Positions 36,551-46,192 of a DNA stretch of 64,000 nucleotides are shown in pieces. Source of the stretch: Mixta mediterraneensis (lineage in GTDB: Bacteria; Pseudomonadota; Gammaproteobacteria; Enterobacterales; Enterobacteriaceae); assembly GCF_014946725.1 (NCBI RefSeq), contig NZ_JACFXY010000013.1:43592-107591 (forward strand), given 5' to 3'. The position numbers were made by a program, and so were the translations under genes. Numbering within the stretch: position 1 is the first letter of the stretch; each line of letters starts with the position of its first letter. The notes under the pieces are model-generated. The model made no database searches. It was given only the letters and a program-made list of their open reading frames with translations, and was not told the DNA's origin.

Positions 36551-36832
36551 ATGTCAGAAGCTGAATCTCTTTATTTCCTCGCAAGTGTATGGCTGACCTG
36601 TATCACATTAATGATGCTGGCCCCTCTCTCTGAATTTGGGGAAGCCGGTGCGGTGGGGGCCATCATGGCACCACTGGTATCGGCTTTATCATACTTTGAT
36701 CTGTTGCCTGCCGAACTGACTGAGTTTATGCGGGTCCCCGAGACATGGCTGACACCGGTTGTATCGGCAGGCATGTTTGTAATTACGCTCATTTTACTGT
36801 GGCTGCGCTCACGTTTTATTAAGGATTGTTAG
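36551..36832 (+). CDS. Small two-to-three-helix membrane protein
   Basis: 93 residues: hydrophobic segments at about 8-27, 33-48 and 68-88, separated by LLPAELTEFMRVPE. AGGAGTAATC precedes the ATG, 38 bases after the lipoprotein gene. Unrecognised; likely third gene of the same envelope operon. Confidence 0.65.
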   Translation: MSEAESLYFLASVWLTCITLMMLAPLSEFGEAGAVGAIMAPLVSALSYFDLLPAELTEFMRVPETWLTPVVSAGMFVITLILLWLRSRFIKDC

Positions 36833-37636
36833 GAGGGATAAATTTAAAATCCGAGATCTGGTTGAAAAATACATGACCAGTTTTGGTACTGAATGGCTTG
36901 CTATGTCCAAGTTCGGCTCACAAAAACACAGGCAATTTGTCAGGTTGGGGATGATATCGACCGTATCAGAAATTCAACAGGCAGGTTTTTGGGAGAACGG
37001 GGGATCTTAATTGAAGTGAAGTACTCAGGTTCTGATTTTATGGCAGACAATACGACATGCTCCCCGTTTTAGCATAGGTGATTACTTTTTTTCATGTATG
37101 AACCACGCATCATAAATGTTACCGATTTAACAGATAGATGGGGGATGATGAATGTCATTGTAAAGTTCATGGCTGGGCCGGAACCGTTCCTATAACTCGG
37201 CAGAACAGGCGTGATGCACCCGGGAAGTATGCCTGACCGCTGGCTGTACAATTAAACTACCAATCATTGATGCAGTCACGCTAAATATATTCTGCCGTAG
37301 CTCAGAATCAATCGTCAGTTTCTGTACAGAAGCCCCTCTGAACCTCGCCACAATGAAGGGACTTCATTCTGTTTTTTCCTTTAATGAGAAGTGGTATCGG
37401 TGGAATTAAAACATAACGCAATCTAGAAGCGATGCCCCCCGTGTAATTGAAATTAGCCAATGCACTAAAAATCCGGATATCAAAATTATCACTTCGAGAA
37501 AGGTTACAATGCTTGCGCAATAATGATTTCTTACCTGAAATAGCACCGTATCCGAAGGTTTGCAGCGATAGCCTGAAGTTTACACTAGGAGATGGGAATG
37601 TTGGGTAAGCCAGAAAGTTAAAAAATTGCATCAATA
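36833..37636. other. About 800 bp without a secure gene, between envelope genes and the defence operon
   Basis: A strong AGGAGG at 36831-36836 is followed by an open frame without a normal start codon; from the internal ATG at 36873 it gives 45 codons to 37010 (TSFGTEWLAMSKFGSQKHRQ), possibly the remains of a fourth gene. An open frame at 37308-37697 on the minus strand overlaps dtcC out of frame and looks spurious. The rest is AT-rich spacer where the defence operon ends; I see no clear terminator. Confidence 0.4.
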
Positions 37637-38776
37637 TTACTGTGACAAAAAATGGTTCTTTATTGCCAAGATCATGAACTTTGCGGAAATATAGCATCCA
37701 TATAAATGAAGGTCATCTGACTTATTTGAATCACAAAGGTCAACAACAGTTTTTGCACAAATACATGATGGTTTAGTAATAGATAGTTCTGCTGCACGAT
37801 GAACGCCAAATACTTCCATATCCAGACCACTAGATTTTCTATGGAACGACTGTATCTCTGTTAATTTGCTTTCTTGTGAGATAACAGCTGAACCACTTGT
37901 AAAAACTGATAGTTTTGGTTTATGACTCTCAGTTGGACCTTTTAAGTTAGATCCACTTTCGAGTTCAACTAGAAAGTCGTCTCTATCAATCAATATACCA
38001 AGGTTTGTCAGCGTATTGTTGTCAGTCGGTACCTGATAAGCTTCTTGTCTAAATCCATCATCAGTCCATTTGCCTGCTTGGTATTCATAAGCCATTTTTG
38101 AAACTAATAACTGACCTAACTCTGCATTATCAGAAAACCCCCCACATATACCACTCATCCCAACTACTGATGGTTTATATCTATCAATGCAAACACCAGA
38201 AATAATTGAAGCATTTACCAGTCCCATTTCGGGCAGGAGGATAACAGATCCTTTAAGGCCATCAATATCAACATCGTAAAAATCAATGCCTCTCCGATTA
38301 ACCTTTTTACCGCTTAGTAAGGTAATGTATGGATTGCGTTCTTCTCTTAATGCGCAAAAAATCAAAAAGTCAAAGGTGATGTTTTTCTTCAGTTGAATTA
38401 ATAAATGCTCTAATGTGGATTGCCAACCTTTTTTATTTGAATAATCAGATAAAATACAGCCGTGGGATTCATAATACTCTCTAAGTAATGGGAATTCATC
38501 AGGGTAAGAACTTATTGCCAAAAGAAGAGACTCATGCTTACTCGATTTTATTATTGTTTCTAAAATGGCCCTTCCATTTTGAGAGGCTTCTCCTTTGTCA
38601 AAGTTGGGAAGTTTTAGATCAATAATGAATAATCCAATATCTTTATTTAGATTTGTCGTGAAATCCGTCATGCTTTCTGCAATAACTATATCTTTTTCAA
38701 TAACCCCTTTAGAAATAAGAAATTCAAAAATATTTCTTTTTTTCGATTTATCATCTTCAATAAGCATTATCTTCAT
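37637..38776 (-). CDS. dtcC: Detocs-type response regulator: receiver fused to nucleoside-phosphorylase-like effector (DtcC)
   Basis: 379 residues. The receiver domain (about 1-120) has IMLIEDDKSKK, the phosphoacceptor Asp in LFIIDLKLPNF and the switch Ser in LLAISSYPDE. The C-terminal domain (about 135-375) has the PNP/MTA-nucleosidase fold: FDFLIFCALREERNPY, LLPEMGLVNASIISG, GMSGICGGFSDNAELGQ, LDMEVFGVHRA and CDSNKSDDLHL. In Detocs the phosphorylated regulator turns on this domain, which cleaves ATP and stops phage growth. AT-rich. It overlaps dtcB by ATGA. Reading frame intact. Assignment to Detocs is by architecture and gene order. Confidence 0.82.
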   Translation of the reverse strand: MKIMLIEDDKSKKRNIFEFLISKGVIEKDIVIAESMTDFTTNLNKDIGLFIIDLKLPNFDKGEASQNGRAILETIIKSSKHESLLLAISSYPDEFPLLREYYESHGCILSDYSNKKGWQSTLEHLLIQLKKNITFDFLIFCALREERNPYITLLSGKKVNRRGIDFYDVDIDGLKGSVILLPEMGLVNASIISGVCIDRYKPSVVGMSGICGGFSDNAELGQLLVSKMAYEYQAGKWTDDGFRQEAYQVPTDNNTLTNLGILIDRDDFLVELESGSNLKGPTESHKPKLSVFTSGSAVISQESKLTEIQSFHRKSSGLDMEVFGVHRAAELSITKPSCICAKTVVDLCDSNKSDDLHLYGCYISAKFMILAIKNHFLSQ

Positions 38777-39222
38777 GCATGCTTTCTCAGGATTGAAATT
38801 ATTCTCTGTAAAATTGGCTTTGATTTATATGTATACAAAACAGCACCAATCATTATTTGATTGTATTTCTCTTCAACTACTTTAGGGGAGTTTTGTAGCT
38901 TGACTTTTACTCCACCTATATAAAAATCAGGATATTGAGTAACAATCATTACTTTAGTCTTTTTTCGACTAGCCTTTAATGCTCTTAAAACCTCAATCCC
39001 GCCTTGAGCTTGGTCATGGCCTTTTTTCTTATCGGTAGAGTGATCACTAAAAGTTGACAAAGCCATATCCAATATAATTAAATCATTATCATTTGACCTA
39101 ACCGTTAGAACTGCATCATTAACACAATCTACAATTTTGGGTTCAATGTCATAGACACTCTTGATGCATTGTACTAACTCGTCCCTCTTATGAATCTCAT
39201 CTTCGACCAGAAGTATTCTCAT
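38773..39222 (-). CDS. dtcB: Detocs-type stand-alone receiver protein (DtcB)
   Basis: 149 residues, a single receiver domain: ILLVEDEIHKRDEL with the acidic pocket, LIILDMALS with the phosphoacceptor Asp (about 52), VMIVTQYPD and a late Lys in YTYKSKP. No output domain. In Detocs the lone receiver soaks up stray phosphoryl groups to prevent self-activation. Overlaps dtcA and dtcC by four bases on either side, so all three are translationally coupled. Confidence 0.82.
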   Translation of the reverse strand: MRILLVEDEIHKRDELVQCIKSVYDIEPKIVDCVNDAVLTVRSNDNDLIILDMALSTFSDHSTDKKKGHDQAQGGIEVLRALKASRKKTKVMIVTQYPDFYIGGVKVKLQNSPKVVEEKYNQIMIGAVLYTYKSKPILQRIISILRKHA

Positions 39223-41904
39223 TCTGCCACACCACTATTAGTTGGATTATCATCAGTTGCTAATTCAGCATGAATTGTAAACCCTAATGTTAATTCATTT
39301 TCAGACTTATTACATTTAAATATCATGGTTTGAACTCCCTCGCTCACCCTTGTAATAAATTTTATTTTCTTTATTCCAGAGTAACCTTCAGTAACCATAT
39401 CCTTACCATCCTCTTCGGCACTGATTGCTTTTTCAATTCTATCCTTAGATTTCTCCATTTTTTCTTGTGATACTTTAGATGTTATATCTATTGTCACTGA
39501 CTCTAACACAGATTCGGAATCATTCTTTTTAGCATTTACATTTACCTTTATAATAGTGTCATCCTCTCCATGCTTATGTGCATTTTGAAGCAGCACAGCA
39601 AGACAATCATAGAGGCGATGTACACTAATCCCAGTATATTTATTATCGACTGCCTCACCATTAAAATCGATTTTATTCTTCCTGTTGAGTTCAAGAAGAA
39701 TAATTGTGCAAAGGTTTCTGATTGAAGCAGAAATGAAACCTGTCTCTGGGACTTGAAACCAATCAGATACTTTAACAAAAACCTCATTAACAGCCTCGTG
39801 CAATTCAGCCACTATCTGTGACTCTCCAGCGCTATGATTTACTGTAAAATGTTTATCAATAGAATCTTTTGCTTCTTGAAGAAGAGTTGTTCTAATGAAT
39901 CGAGCTGCATTCTCCAGTTGAGGAGTTATTTGTTTCCAGCAGAATGCAATAATAAGGTCGTTAAGCAACTCACTTCTGCCAGTAGAACGCAACGTATTAG
40001 TTAAAAGGCGTATATTTTCGATTGTAGCAGGATCATCGATATCTATTACTGCATTAAATAAAGAGTTGCTTGCTCTAAACTGAAGGTATTCTCTTCTTAA
40101 TTTATCCACAATAGCTTTATATGAAGAAAGCCATGACGCGACAGTTCTCTGCATTTGCAGATTAGCTAATACTATCCTGTGCTCAGGTTTTCGTAATACA
40201 GAATCAACAGTGTCTGTAGTTACACCATCTAAAGTGTTGTGTCTAATTCGCCTTCCTAAATATGACTGAATGCCAAATTCATTATTTAAGCAAAATTGCT
40301 CGAAAGCATCCTTTGCAATTTGAGGGATTAGATAATCGCCTCTGTTAATTAATTGTATGTACAAAACATTTGATTCAATACCATCTTTAGTTGAAGGTGT
40401 TGATATTATTGCTTCAGATTGACTGTAGAGTGAACGATATTGCTCGGTCGACATAGTCGGGTTGCTGTCTAACCACTTTTTCATTGAAACACTATCGACA
40501 TATATTCTGCTGCTGTCAAAATACTTTTGAAGTATCGATACTTTTTCTCTAGTGATAATTGACTCTGCTTCGATAATGTATTCAATTTGATTGAGCTTTT
40601 TTCCAACCAGTTTCAAAATATCACATCTTATGCTAGAGGCATCTGAAGCATTTAAAACTAAACCATACATTTTCTCGAGAGTAACCTCATCGAGTGATAC
40701 AACTATATAACTAGCAATCGCTGGACTTTTCTCTAGTAAATCAGATATGAAACTTACAATTGAACCGTTGAATTTTTCCTTAACATAGGAAATAAAATCC
40801 CCTCGAAACTCGAAGTCAACATCGGGATCTGCTGATTTTTTTCTATACAACGCTAGAGTAAGAACAGTAACCAGGCTCTTGGTTTCCTCTGGAGCAGTTA
40901 AATATATAGTAGTTATCTCATCTTCGGTTAGTAATGTATCAAGTCTTAAAGTGTGCTCGAATATAAACTTGATGTTTTCACCTGAGAGTAACAATAAGTT
41001 ACTTTTATTTTTTATGATCTTTAAAAACAAGTAAGTTCTATAGAATGTATCTAGCGAAATTGTAATTGAACCTTTTACCTCTTCACCGTCATCAGATAAT
41101 AGTAATTTTTTCTCCTCGTGAAAATCATCCAGAAAGGAGCATTGCTTGTTTTCTATTTCACTCAAAAGTCTATTGCCAATAACCTTATCCAGTTTGTTTC
41201 TATATAACGCTAGATCTTTTCTCTCAAGGAATGCCGCAGCATTTCTATATAAATCCAAAGAAAAATCACCATCCTCATTAAGTGAATGATAGTAATCAGT
41301 TACTATTGAAGTTTTTTCTATTGTGGCGGTGAATGATAGTAATTCATGCAGGCAATTTTGAAATTCGGCGCTAAGTCTATTTCTTAACTCATTTTTTGCA
41401 TCTTCAAATTCATCATCCAAATTAAATATTACTATAATTGAATAAATCGTATCCAGGAGGGCGGACTCCGATGCTCTAAGTAAGTAATCTGATAAATCAC
41501 CCATTGATACTGGAGTAGGTATAAAGTTATTTAGTGAGATTGCTTTGCGTATATTTCCATTTACTTTCCCGATCAATGCACTAACTCTTCTCCTTGCAAC
41601 TACAAATAATGATATTCTTGAATTTAAGTTTTCAAGAGCACTGAAATGAAATCCTGGCCTTTCTCTGTGCTTAAATTCATCTTCTATTTGCGTTGCTATT
41701 TTTAGTTCTGAAGATGATAATTCCCTTGCGCTTCTCAAATACGCTAGCTTATATGATAGGAAGTTTGAAGCTCCATGTTCCTCACCATATTTCAACATCA
41801 AATTAAGAGCGGTAATTGTATCAAGTTGGTTAATGGATGACAGGGACTTTATAATTCCCAAAGCCTCAATCGCTGACTTTTCTACTGAATTAACATATCC
41901 AACC

Positions 41905-42960
41905 GGCTTTGTTGAATAAATCGAACTTTTGCTGAGTTGAAGGATCAGATCACGCATCCTCCCGACAACACAGACCGTTCCGTGGCAAAGCAAAAGTTCA
42001 AAATCACCAACTGGCCCACCTACAACAAAGCCCTCATCAACCGTGGCTCCCTCACTTTCTGGCTGGACGATGAAGCGACTCATGCCTGGTATGAGTCGGC
42101 AACGCCTTCATCACGGGGAAGACCTCAGCGCTATTCTGACCTTGCCATCACCACCGTCCTGATGATTAAACGCCTGTTCCGGCTGACCCTGCGGGCTGCG
42201 CAGGGTTTTAATGATTCCATTTTTGCCCTGATGAACGTTCCGTTGCGCTGCCCGGATTACAGCAGTGTCAGCAAGCGGGCAAAGTCGGTTAATGTCTGTT
42301 TCAAAACACCCACCCGGGGTGAAATCGCACACCTGGTGATTGATTCCACCGGGCTGAAGGTTTTTGGTGAAGGCGAATGGAAAGTCAAAAATCACGGCAA
42401 AGAGCGCCGTCGTACCTGGCGGAAGCTGCATCTGGCCGTTGACAGCAGAACACATGAAGTCATCTGCGCGGACCTGTCTCTGAACAACGTCACGGACTCA
42501 GAAGCTTTCCCGGGTCTTATCCGGCAGACACACAGAAAAATCAGGGCAGCCGCAGCAGACGGCGCTTACGACACCCGACTCTGTCACGATGAACTGCGGC
42601 GCAAGAAAATCAGTGCCCTCATCCCGCCCCGAAAAGGAGCGGGTTACTGGCCCGTAGAGTACGCAGACCGTAACCGTGCAGTAGCGAATCAGCGGCTGAC
42701 CGGGAGTAATGCCCGGTGGAAATGGACAACAGATTACAACCGTCGCTCGATAGCGGAGACGGCCATGTACAGGGTAAAGCAACTGTTCGGAGGTTCACTG
42801 ACGCTGCGTGATTACGATGGTCAGGTAGCAGAGGCTTTGGGCATGGTGCGTGCGCTGAATAAAATAACGAAGGCTGGTATGCCAGAAAGCGTGCGTATTG
42901 CCTGAAAACCCGGTCAGCTACAGAGTCACTCGTCCTGAAGCTGATTTATTCAACAAAGCC
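41905..42960 (+). mobile_element. IS903-type element (IS5 family), copy 1
   Basis: 1,056 bp bounded by 18-bp perfect inverted repeats GGCTTTGTTGAATAAATC / GATTTATTCAACAAAGCC and flanked by the 9-bp target duplication TATCCAACC (41896-41904 and 42961-42969). Length, ends and duplication size are those of IS903. It sits near codon 103 of dtcA. Confidence 0.96.
41982..42905 (+). CDS. IS903-type transposase
   Basis: 307 residues from a GTG start, the usual IS903 length. AKQKFKITNWPTYN, LVIDSTGLKVFGEGEWK (first Asp), AAADGAYDTR (second Asp) and RRSIAETAMYRVKQLFGG (Glu) form the DDE site. Intact, so probably able to move itself. Confidence 0.95.
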   Translation: MAKQKFKITNWPTYNKALINRGSLTFWLDDEATHAWYESATPSSRGRPQRYSDLAITTVLMIKRLFRLTLRAAQGFNDSIFALMNVPLRCPDYSSVSKRAKSVNVCFKTPTRGEIAHLVIDSTGLKVFGEGEWKVKNHGKERRRTWRKLHLAVDSRTHEVICADLSLNNVTDSEAFPGLIRQTHRKIRAAAADGAYDTRLCHDELRRKKISALIPPRKGAGYWPVEYADRNRAVANQRLTGSNARWKWTTDYNRRSIAETAMYRVKQLFGGSLTLRDYDGQVAEALGMVRALNKITKAGMPESVRIA

Positions 42961-42979
42961 TATCCAACCATATAACTAA

Positions 42980-43848
42980 GAACCTATCCCAAAAGGATTT
43001 TATTCCAGACAATGATGCTGCAAGCAAAATGCAGCATCGCCTCGTAGTTTTCGACTTTCTTCTCCCATCGCGTCAGTATGCGGCGAAAGCGATTCATCCA
43101 GCTATGCGTTCTTTCCACAACCCAACGATGAGCCCTGAACTCGCTGTTTTTAATTGCCTCAGACTCCTCTTTCCCCGACTGGATATGAGGTTCATAACGA
43201 CGAGCTTTCAAACAAATTTCCACCCATTCAGCCTCATAGCCTTTGTCCATACACAGATGCAGCCTGCGACCCGGCCTGCCGGTCTGTAGCGCGTCCAGCG
43301 TATCTTCAACCAGTTTTATGTCGTGGGTATTTGCCCCTGCGACAGCCAGCGAGAGCGGAAGCCCGTTCCCGTCGGTCATCAGGCTCCGCTTTACTCCCTG
43401 CTTCCCCCTGTCAGTCGGGTTGCGACCTGTTTTTTTGAGCCTGCAAGGGGCGATTTTGTCATGCAGCCATCCATCGACAACCATGACCAGTCAATGGCAT
43501 CCCGCTTCTCGCAGGCAAGCAGCCCGTTTTGCCAGAAGCGTTCAAATACTCCAGCATCCCGCCATTCCTGAAAGCGGCGGTGGGCTGAGCTGGATGAGCA
43601 AATATCCGTGGCATTCAGGGCATTCCATTGGCAACCGGTTCTGAGCACAAAGAAAATGGCGTTCATTGCGGCACGATTATCAACACGTCTACGATGCGTG
43701 CCCAGCGGATGGTGGGTTTTATGTTCCGGGAGAAGTGGAGCCATTTTCTCCCAGAGTTCATCGCTGATCTGCCACTTGTTGCCCGCCATACTTCGCCCTC
43801 AAAAATTGCCATTATTTACGATCTGACAATTCCTTTTGGGATAGGTTC
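42980..43848 (-). mobile_element. IS5-family, IS427-group element, copy 1
   Basis: 869 bp with ends GAACCTATCCCAAAAGGA and the inverse, flanked by TAA on both sides (42977-42979 and 43849-43851), the TNA target duplication of this group. The sequence appears identical to the inverted copy at 51853-52721. It interrupts dtcA after codon 98. Confidence 0.93.
42984..43789 (-). CDS. IS427-group transposase, two overlapping frames (copy 1)
   Basis: OrfA (43391-43789, 132 codons, MAGNKWQISDELWEKMAPLL) and OrfB (from about 43484 to 42984) overlap. A run of seven A on the coding strand (43430-43436) is the slippery site for a programmed frameshift yielding one DDE transposase with DWSWLSMDG, LHLCMDKGYEAE and VVERTHSWMNRFRR. 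Intact. Confidence 0.88.
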
Positions 43849-44185
43849 TAAGCTCTTCTTGCCATGATAATGGTGAGCATGAAATCATAGTGTATAATTC
43901 ACTGCTTGTAGGCTTCTCATCAGTTTTCAGAATACCATATAATCCTTTGATTGCAGAACCGATGACCAGGCAGTCAGACAGGCTGTTATTTTTTCTCAAC
44001 TTATCAAGCTCATGGTTATTCAAATTCCCTTTATTAATATATCCCCTCAAAAGGTTCCTTTTCTGCTTGTTTTTCACTCTTGAAATTATATTCAAAACTT
44101 TCGAGCGGTTATCGGATTTTTTTTGCCAGTATGTATAATTCATCTTTTTATTCCATTATGAGGTTTTACAGTTTCATATAATCGG

Positions 44186-44638
44186 CTACTGAAATGCTTT
44201 AACCGCGAGTGGTGAAATTATAAATATAAAGCCAACATTGGTAAGGATGTAGAATGCCAGTCTGAAGCACTTGCCATAGCTCCACATGGAAAAAATATTT
44301 ACATTTAGATGAGGGGAGGTTGCATCTTGAGTAAATATTTTCACTGCTGGTTTGTCAAAGCAAGCTTCTATTTCCTTTAAAGCTAACTCGGCATTCTTTA
44401 TTAAAAATGAAACCCTGGCATCTAATTTGTAAAAAATAAGAGTCATGAATGAAATAAAAAAACCAAATACTGATGTGAGATAAACTAACTTTCCACTTTG
44501 TTGTAAGCACGCCCCCCCTCCAGCTACTAAAAGTGTGGTGACTGTAATGTAAAAATTAAACACTGTCATTCTCTGCTGAGAATGTAACTCGAAATACTTC
44601 CAGGCGTGCTCGAATGCAATACTATATTCTTCTTTCAT
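44186..44638 (-). CDS. Small membrane protein at the head of the Detocs operon
   Basis: 150 residues. Hydrophobic segments at about 24-45 (FNFYITVTTLLVAGGGACL), 51-72 (YLTSVFGFFISFMTLIFYKL) and 126-148 (FYILTNVGFIFIISPLAV), with a charged amphipathic stretch between the second and third (KNAELALKEIEACF). Not a family I can name. It reads in the same direction as dtcABC and ends 42 bases before the dtcA ATG, in the same AT-rich composition, so it is probably the first gene of the operon. Possible roles are membrane sensor or second effector (inference). Confidence 0.7.
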   Translation of the reverse strand: MKEEYSIAFEHAWKYFELHSQQRMTVFNFYITVTTLLVAGGGACLQQSGKLVYLTSVFGFFISFMTLIFYKLDARVSFLIKNAELALKEIEACFDKPAVKIFTQDATSPHLNVNIFSMWSYGKCFRLAFYILTNVGFIFIISPLAVKAFQ

Positions 44639-44883
44639 TTTTTCTGGTATTTTTTATGGGTGGTGATAATGTAATGAGTATTGACCAGTTTTCAGTGAAT
44701 TATGCATGGTGAATACACTCTAAAAAACTCTTTCATGTAACTTAAAGTTCAAGACTTAATCTTCTTACTATTAAGTCTCATTGATGATGACCAGATAAAC
44801 CATTCATTAACTATAGTGATGAATGCTACCCATATTACATCGAAATAACATCTTATTTTAACTTCAGTATTAATTAATGGCTA

Positions 44884-45246
44884 ATGAACATTAATTCAGG
44901 AATAAATAATTGTAATACAAATCAGTTTCCACTGAATTATTCCAAGCAGGCGGAGGTGCGTAAGATTGAGGTGAATTATAGCCAGAAGCGCGGCATTATT
45001 AGCATATATTCACTCTGCAGAGTGAGAATACAGAGACCATCTTTATCGGGGTGGGGATATACATATGGTGTTTCAAAAAAAGAAAGAGTTATTATGGTAA
45101 TATATTTACGCTATTTTCTTTTATGCACGCTACCGCCCTCAGATTCATTAACTCAAATCAGACTTGGGGAAAGAATGGATATGTTACCTTATTTTACGTT
45201 CCTTTCAATAGTTCAATCAGATAATTCTTGGATTGAGAAGGGGTAA
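44884..45246 (+). CDS. Hypothetical protein (doubtful)
   Basis: 120 codons in an AT-rich region on the opposite strand to the defence operon. No recognised domain; N-terminus MNINSGINNCNTNQF, a hydrophobic patch VIMVIYLRYFLLCTL in the middle. The ribosome site is weak. An open frame this long is somewhat unusual for AT-rich noncoding DNA, but it could be the remains of a broken gene. Confidence 0.28.
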   Translation: MNINSGINNCNTNQFPLNYSKQAEVRKIEVNYSQKRGIISIYSLCRVRIQRPSLSGWGYTYGVSKKERVIMVIYLRYFLLCTLPPSDSLTQIRLGERMDMLPYFTFLSIVQSDNSWIEKG

Positions 45247-45325
45247 GGTTTATATCACTATCTTATGCAAACAAAGAGTACCTATAAATCTATTGACGGT
45301 CTGACCTGGAGTTGCCCCCGCTAAA

Positions 45326-45346
45326 ACAGACCCTGAAAGGGTCTGT
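45326..45346. terminator. Hairpin at the end of the plasmid-type gene block
   Basis: ACAGACCC (45326-45333) pairs perfectly with GGGTCTGT (45339-45346) around TGAAA. It lies 10 bases beyond the stop of the minus-strand methylase-like gene. On the minus strand it is followed by TTTTAGC, giving a short U-run. The adjacent TGGAGTTGCCCC at 45308-45319 resembles the end of an IS2-type element. Confidence 0.55.
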
Positions 45347-45355
45347 CTGGTTGTG

Positions 45356-46063
45356 CTAACAGGTTGCAGGAACATGGTTTATTTTTTTAGCCTGACTACG
45401 GTGTTGCAGCCTCCTTGACCAGCCTGCCCAGTAATGGGTTGGCGTCCTGAGTACCCGGCGGCGCTCGTCACTCAGAGCGTTTCCGATTACTACTTCGCCA
45501 GCAACCCCGCACAGTGATAACTGTATGTACGCCATCCCTGCTGCCAGCGGATCGATATCGGTTGCAGACACCCATAAATAACGATGAGGAGAGTAGCCTG
45601 CCTCACGCAAAACAGAGGCAAGTGCCAGCGCCATACAGCCGGCGCCACAGGCTGGTTCAGAAAGTGTGATAAATGGCTTGTCTCTGAAATTTTCTTCGAC
45701 ATTGCCGAGCTGCATTCTGGCCATCATCACACCGATGCTCCAGGGGGTAAAAAACTGACCACGGTATTTATCGCCCATCTCCAGCTGCATAAAGATCCGG
45801 CCAAGAAAATCACTTGGCTCCTGCTCAAGGCCATGAACAACATGGGCCAGCAGATGCGCCATGTTCTCCACGTCAGGCTTTTTATACCGGGACACGATGC
45901 GCAAATACTTCTGTTCGCGCTTTTCGCAGAACTGAAGGCGATTTTCCAGTGCGATGACGCTGCAACTGATGAAATCTTCAAACACTTGGGGCCGGCGGTG
46001 GTAACGTGCCGTCCGGCTGAAGAGTGAAAGAAAGGCCTTTTCGTGATTTATGATTTTTTTCAT
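45356..46063 (-). CDS. Plasmid-type N6-adenine DNA methyltransferase-like protein lacking the NPPY motif
   Basis: About 235 residues. GDKYRGQFFTPWSIGVMMARM and the SAM-binding motif I SEPACGAGCMALALA, followed by ATDIDPLAAGMAYIQLSLCG, place it with N6-adenine methylases of large plasmids. The catalytic NPPY/F motif expected after IGN is absent: the text reads VVIGNALSDERRRVL. It may bind SAM without methylating DNA, or the end may be degenerate. ATG 46063 has GAGGA upstream (spacing long); a GTG at 46093 is the alternative. Preceded by a leader hairpin. Confidence 0.65.
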   Translation of the reverse strand: MKKIINHEKAFLSLFSRTARYHRRPQVFEDFISCSVIALENRLQFCEKREQKYLRIVSRYKKPDVENMAHLLAHVVHGLEQEPSDFLGRIFMQLEMGDKYRGQFFTPWSIGVMMARMQLGNVEENFRDKPFITLSEPACGAGCMALALASVLREAGYSPHRYLWVSATDIDPLAAGMAYIQLSLCGVAGEVVIGNALSDERRRVLRTPTHYWAGWSRRLQHRSQAKKINHVPATC

Positions 46064-46096
46064 GCGTGCTGCTTCCTCAGGCAAAGGGAACACGCT

Positions 46097-46125
46097 CCCG
46101 GAGGGAAACGATGTTCCCTTCAGGG
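46097..46125 (-). repeat. Leader hairpin a (before the methylase-like gene)
   Basis: On the minus strand CCCTGAAGGGAAC pairs with GTTTCCCTCCGGG around ATC. It ends about 34 bases upstream of the gene start. One of six similar leaders in this block. Confidence 0.65.
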
Positions 46126-46192
46126 TGAAAAAACGGCCACAGCTTTCGCTGCGGCCGGTCAGTGAAGCCGGATAAACCGGCTCTGGTCTGTG

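Larger units (their letters stand above)
39219..44143 (-). pseudogene. dtcA: Detocs-type sensor histidine kinase (DtcA), split by two insertion sequences
   Basis: Begins at ATG 44143 (MNYTYWQKKSDNRSKVLN...), reads 98 codons to an IS427-group element (42980-43848), resumes for about 16 bases, meets an IS903-type element (41905-42960), then runs 894 codons to 39219. Removing each IS with one target copy gives WQEE-LSYM-VGYVNSVEKS in frame, about 995 codons in total. The long helical middle may be a repeat-type sensor. The C-terminus is a GHKL ATPase with N-box LLQNAHKHGEDD (about 870) and a G-box-like EGYSGIKKIKF. A candidate phospho-His is in AELHEAVNE. As it stands no full kinase can be made, and the remaining 894-codon frame begins in IS sequence. 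Confidence 0.82.

Noticed and set aside
37308..37697. 129-codon open frame downstream of and overlapping dtcC
   Set aside because: Its first 20 codons lie out of frame within dtcC, there is no domain, and the composition looks like read-through of AT-rich noncoding DNA.
39219..42083. Apparent intact 954-codon kinase gene
   Set aside because: Its first 60 codons are the IS903-type element read backwards; the true N-terminus lies beyond two insertion sequences.
45300..45333. End of an IS3-family (IS2-type) element (TGGAGTTGCCCC)
   Set aside because: Only about 12 bases resemble the terminal repeat and no transposase or second end is seen.
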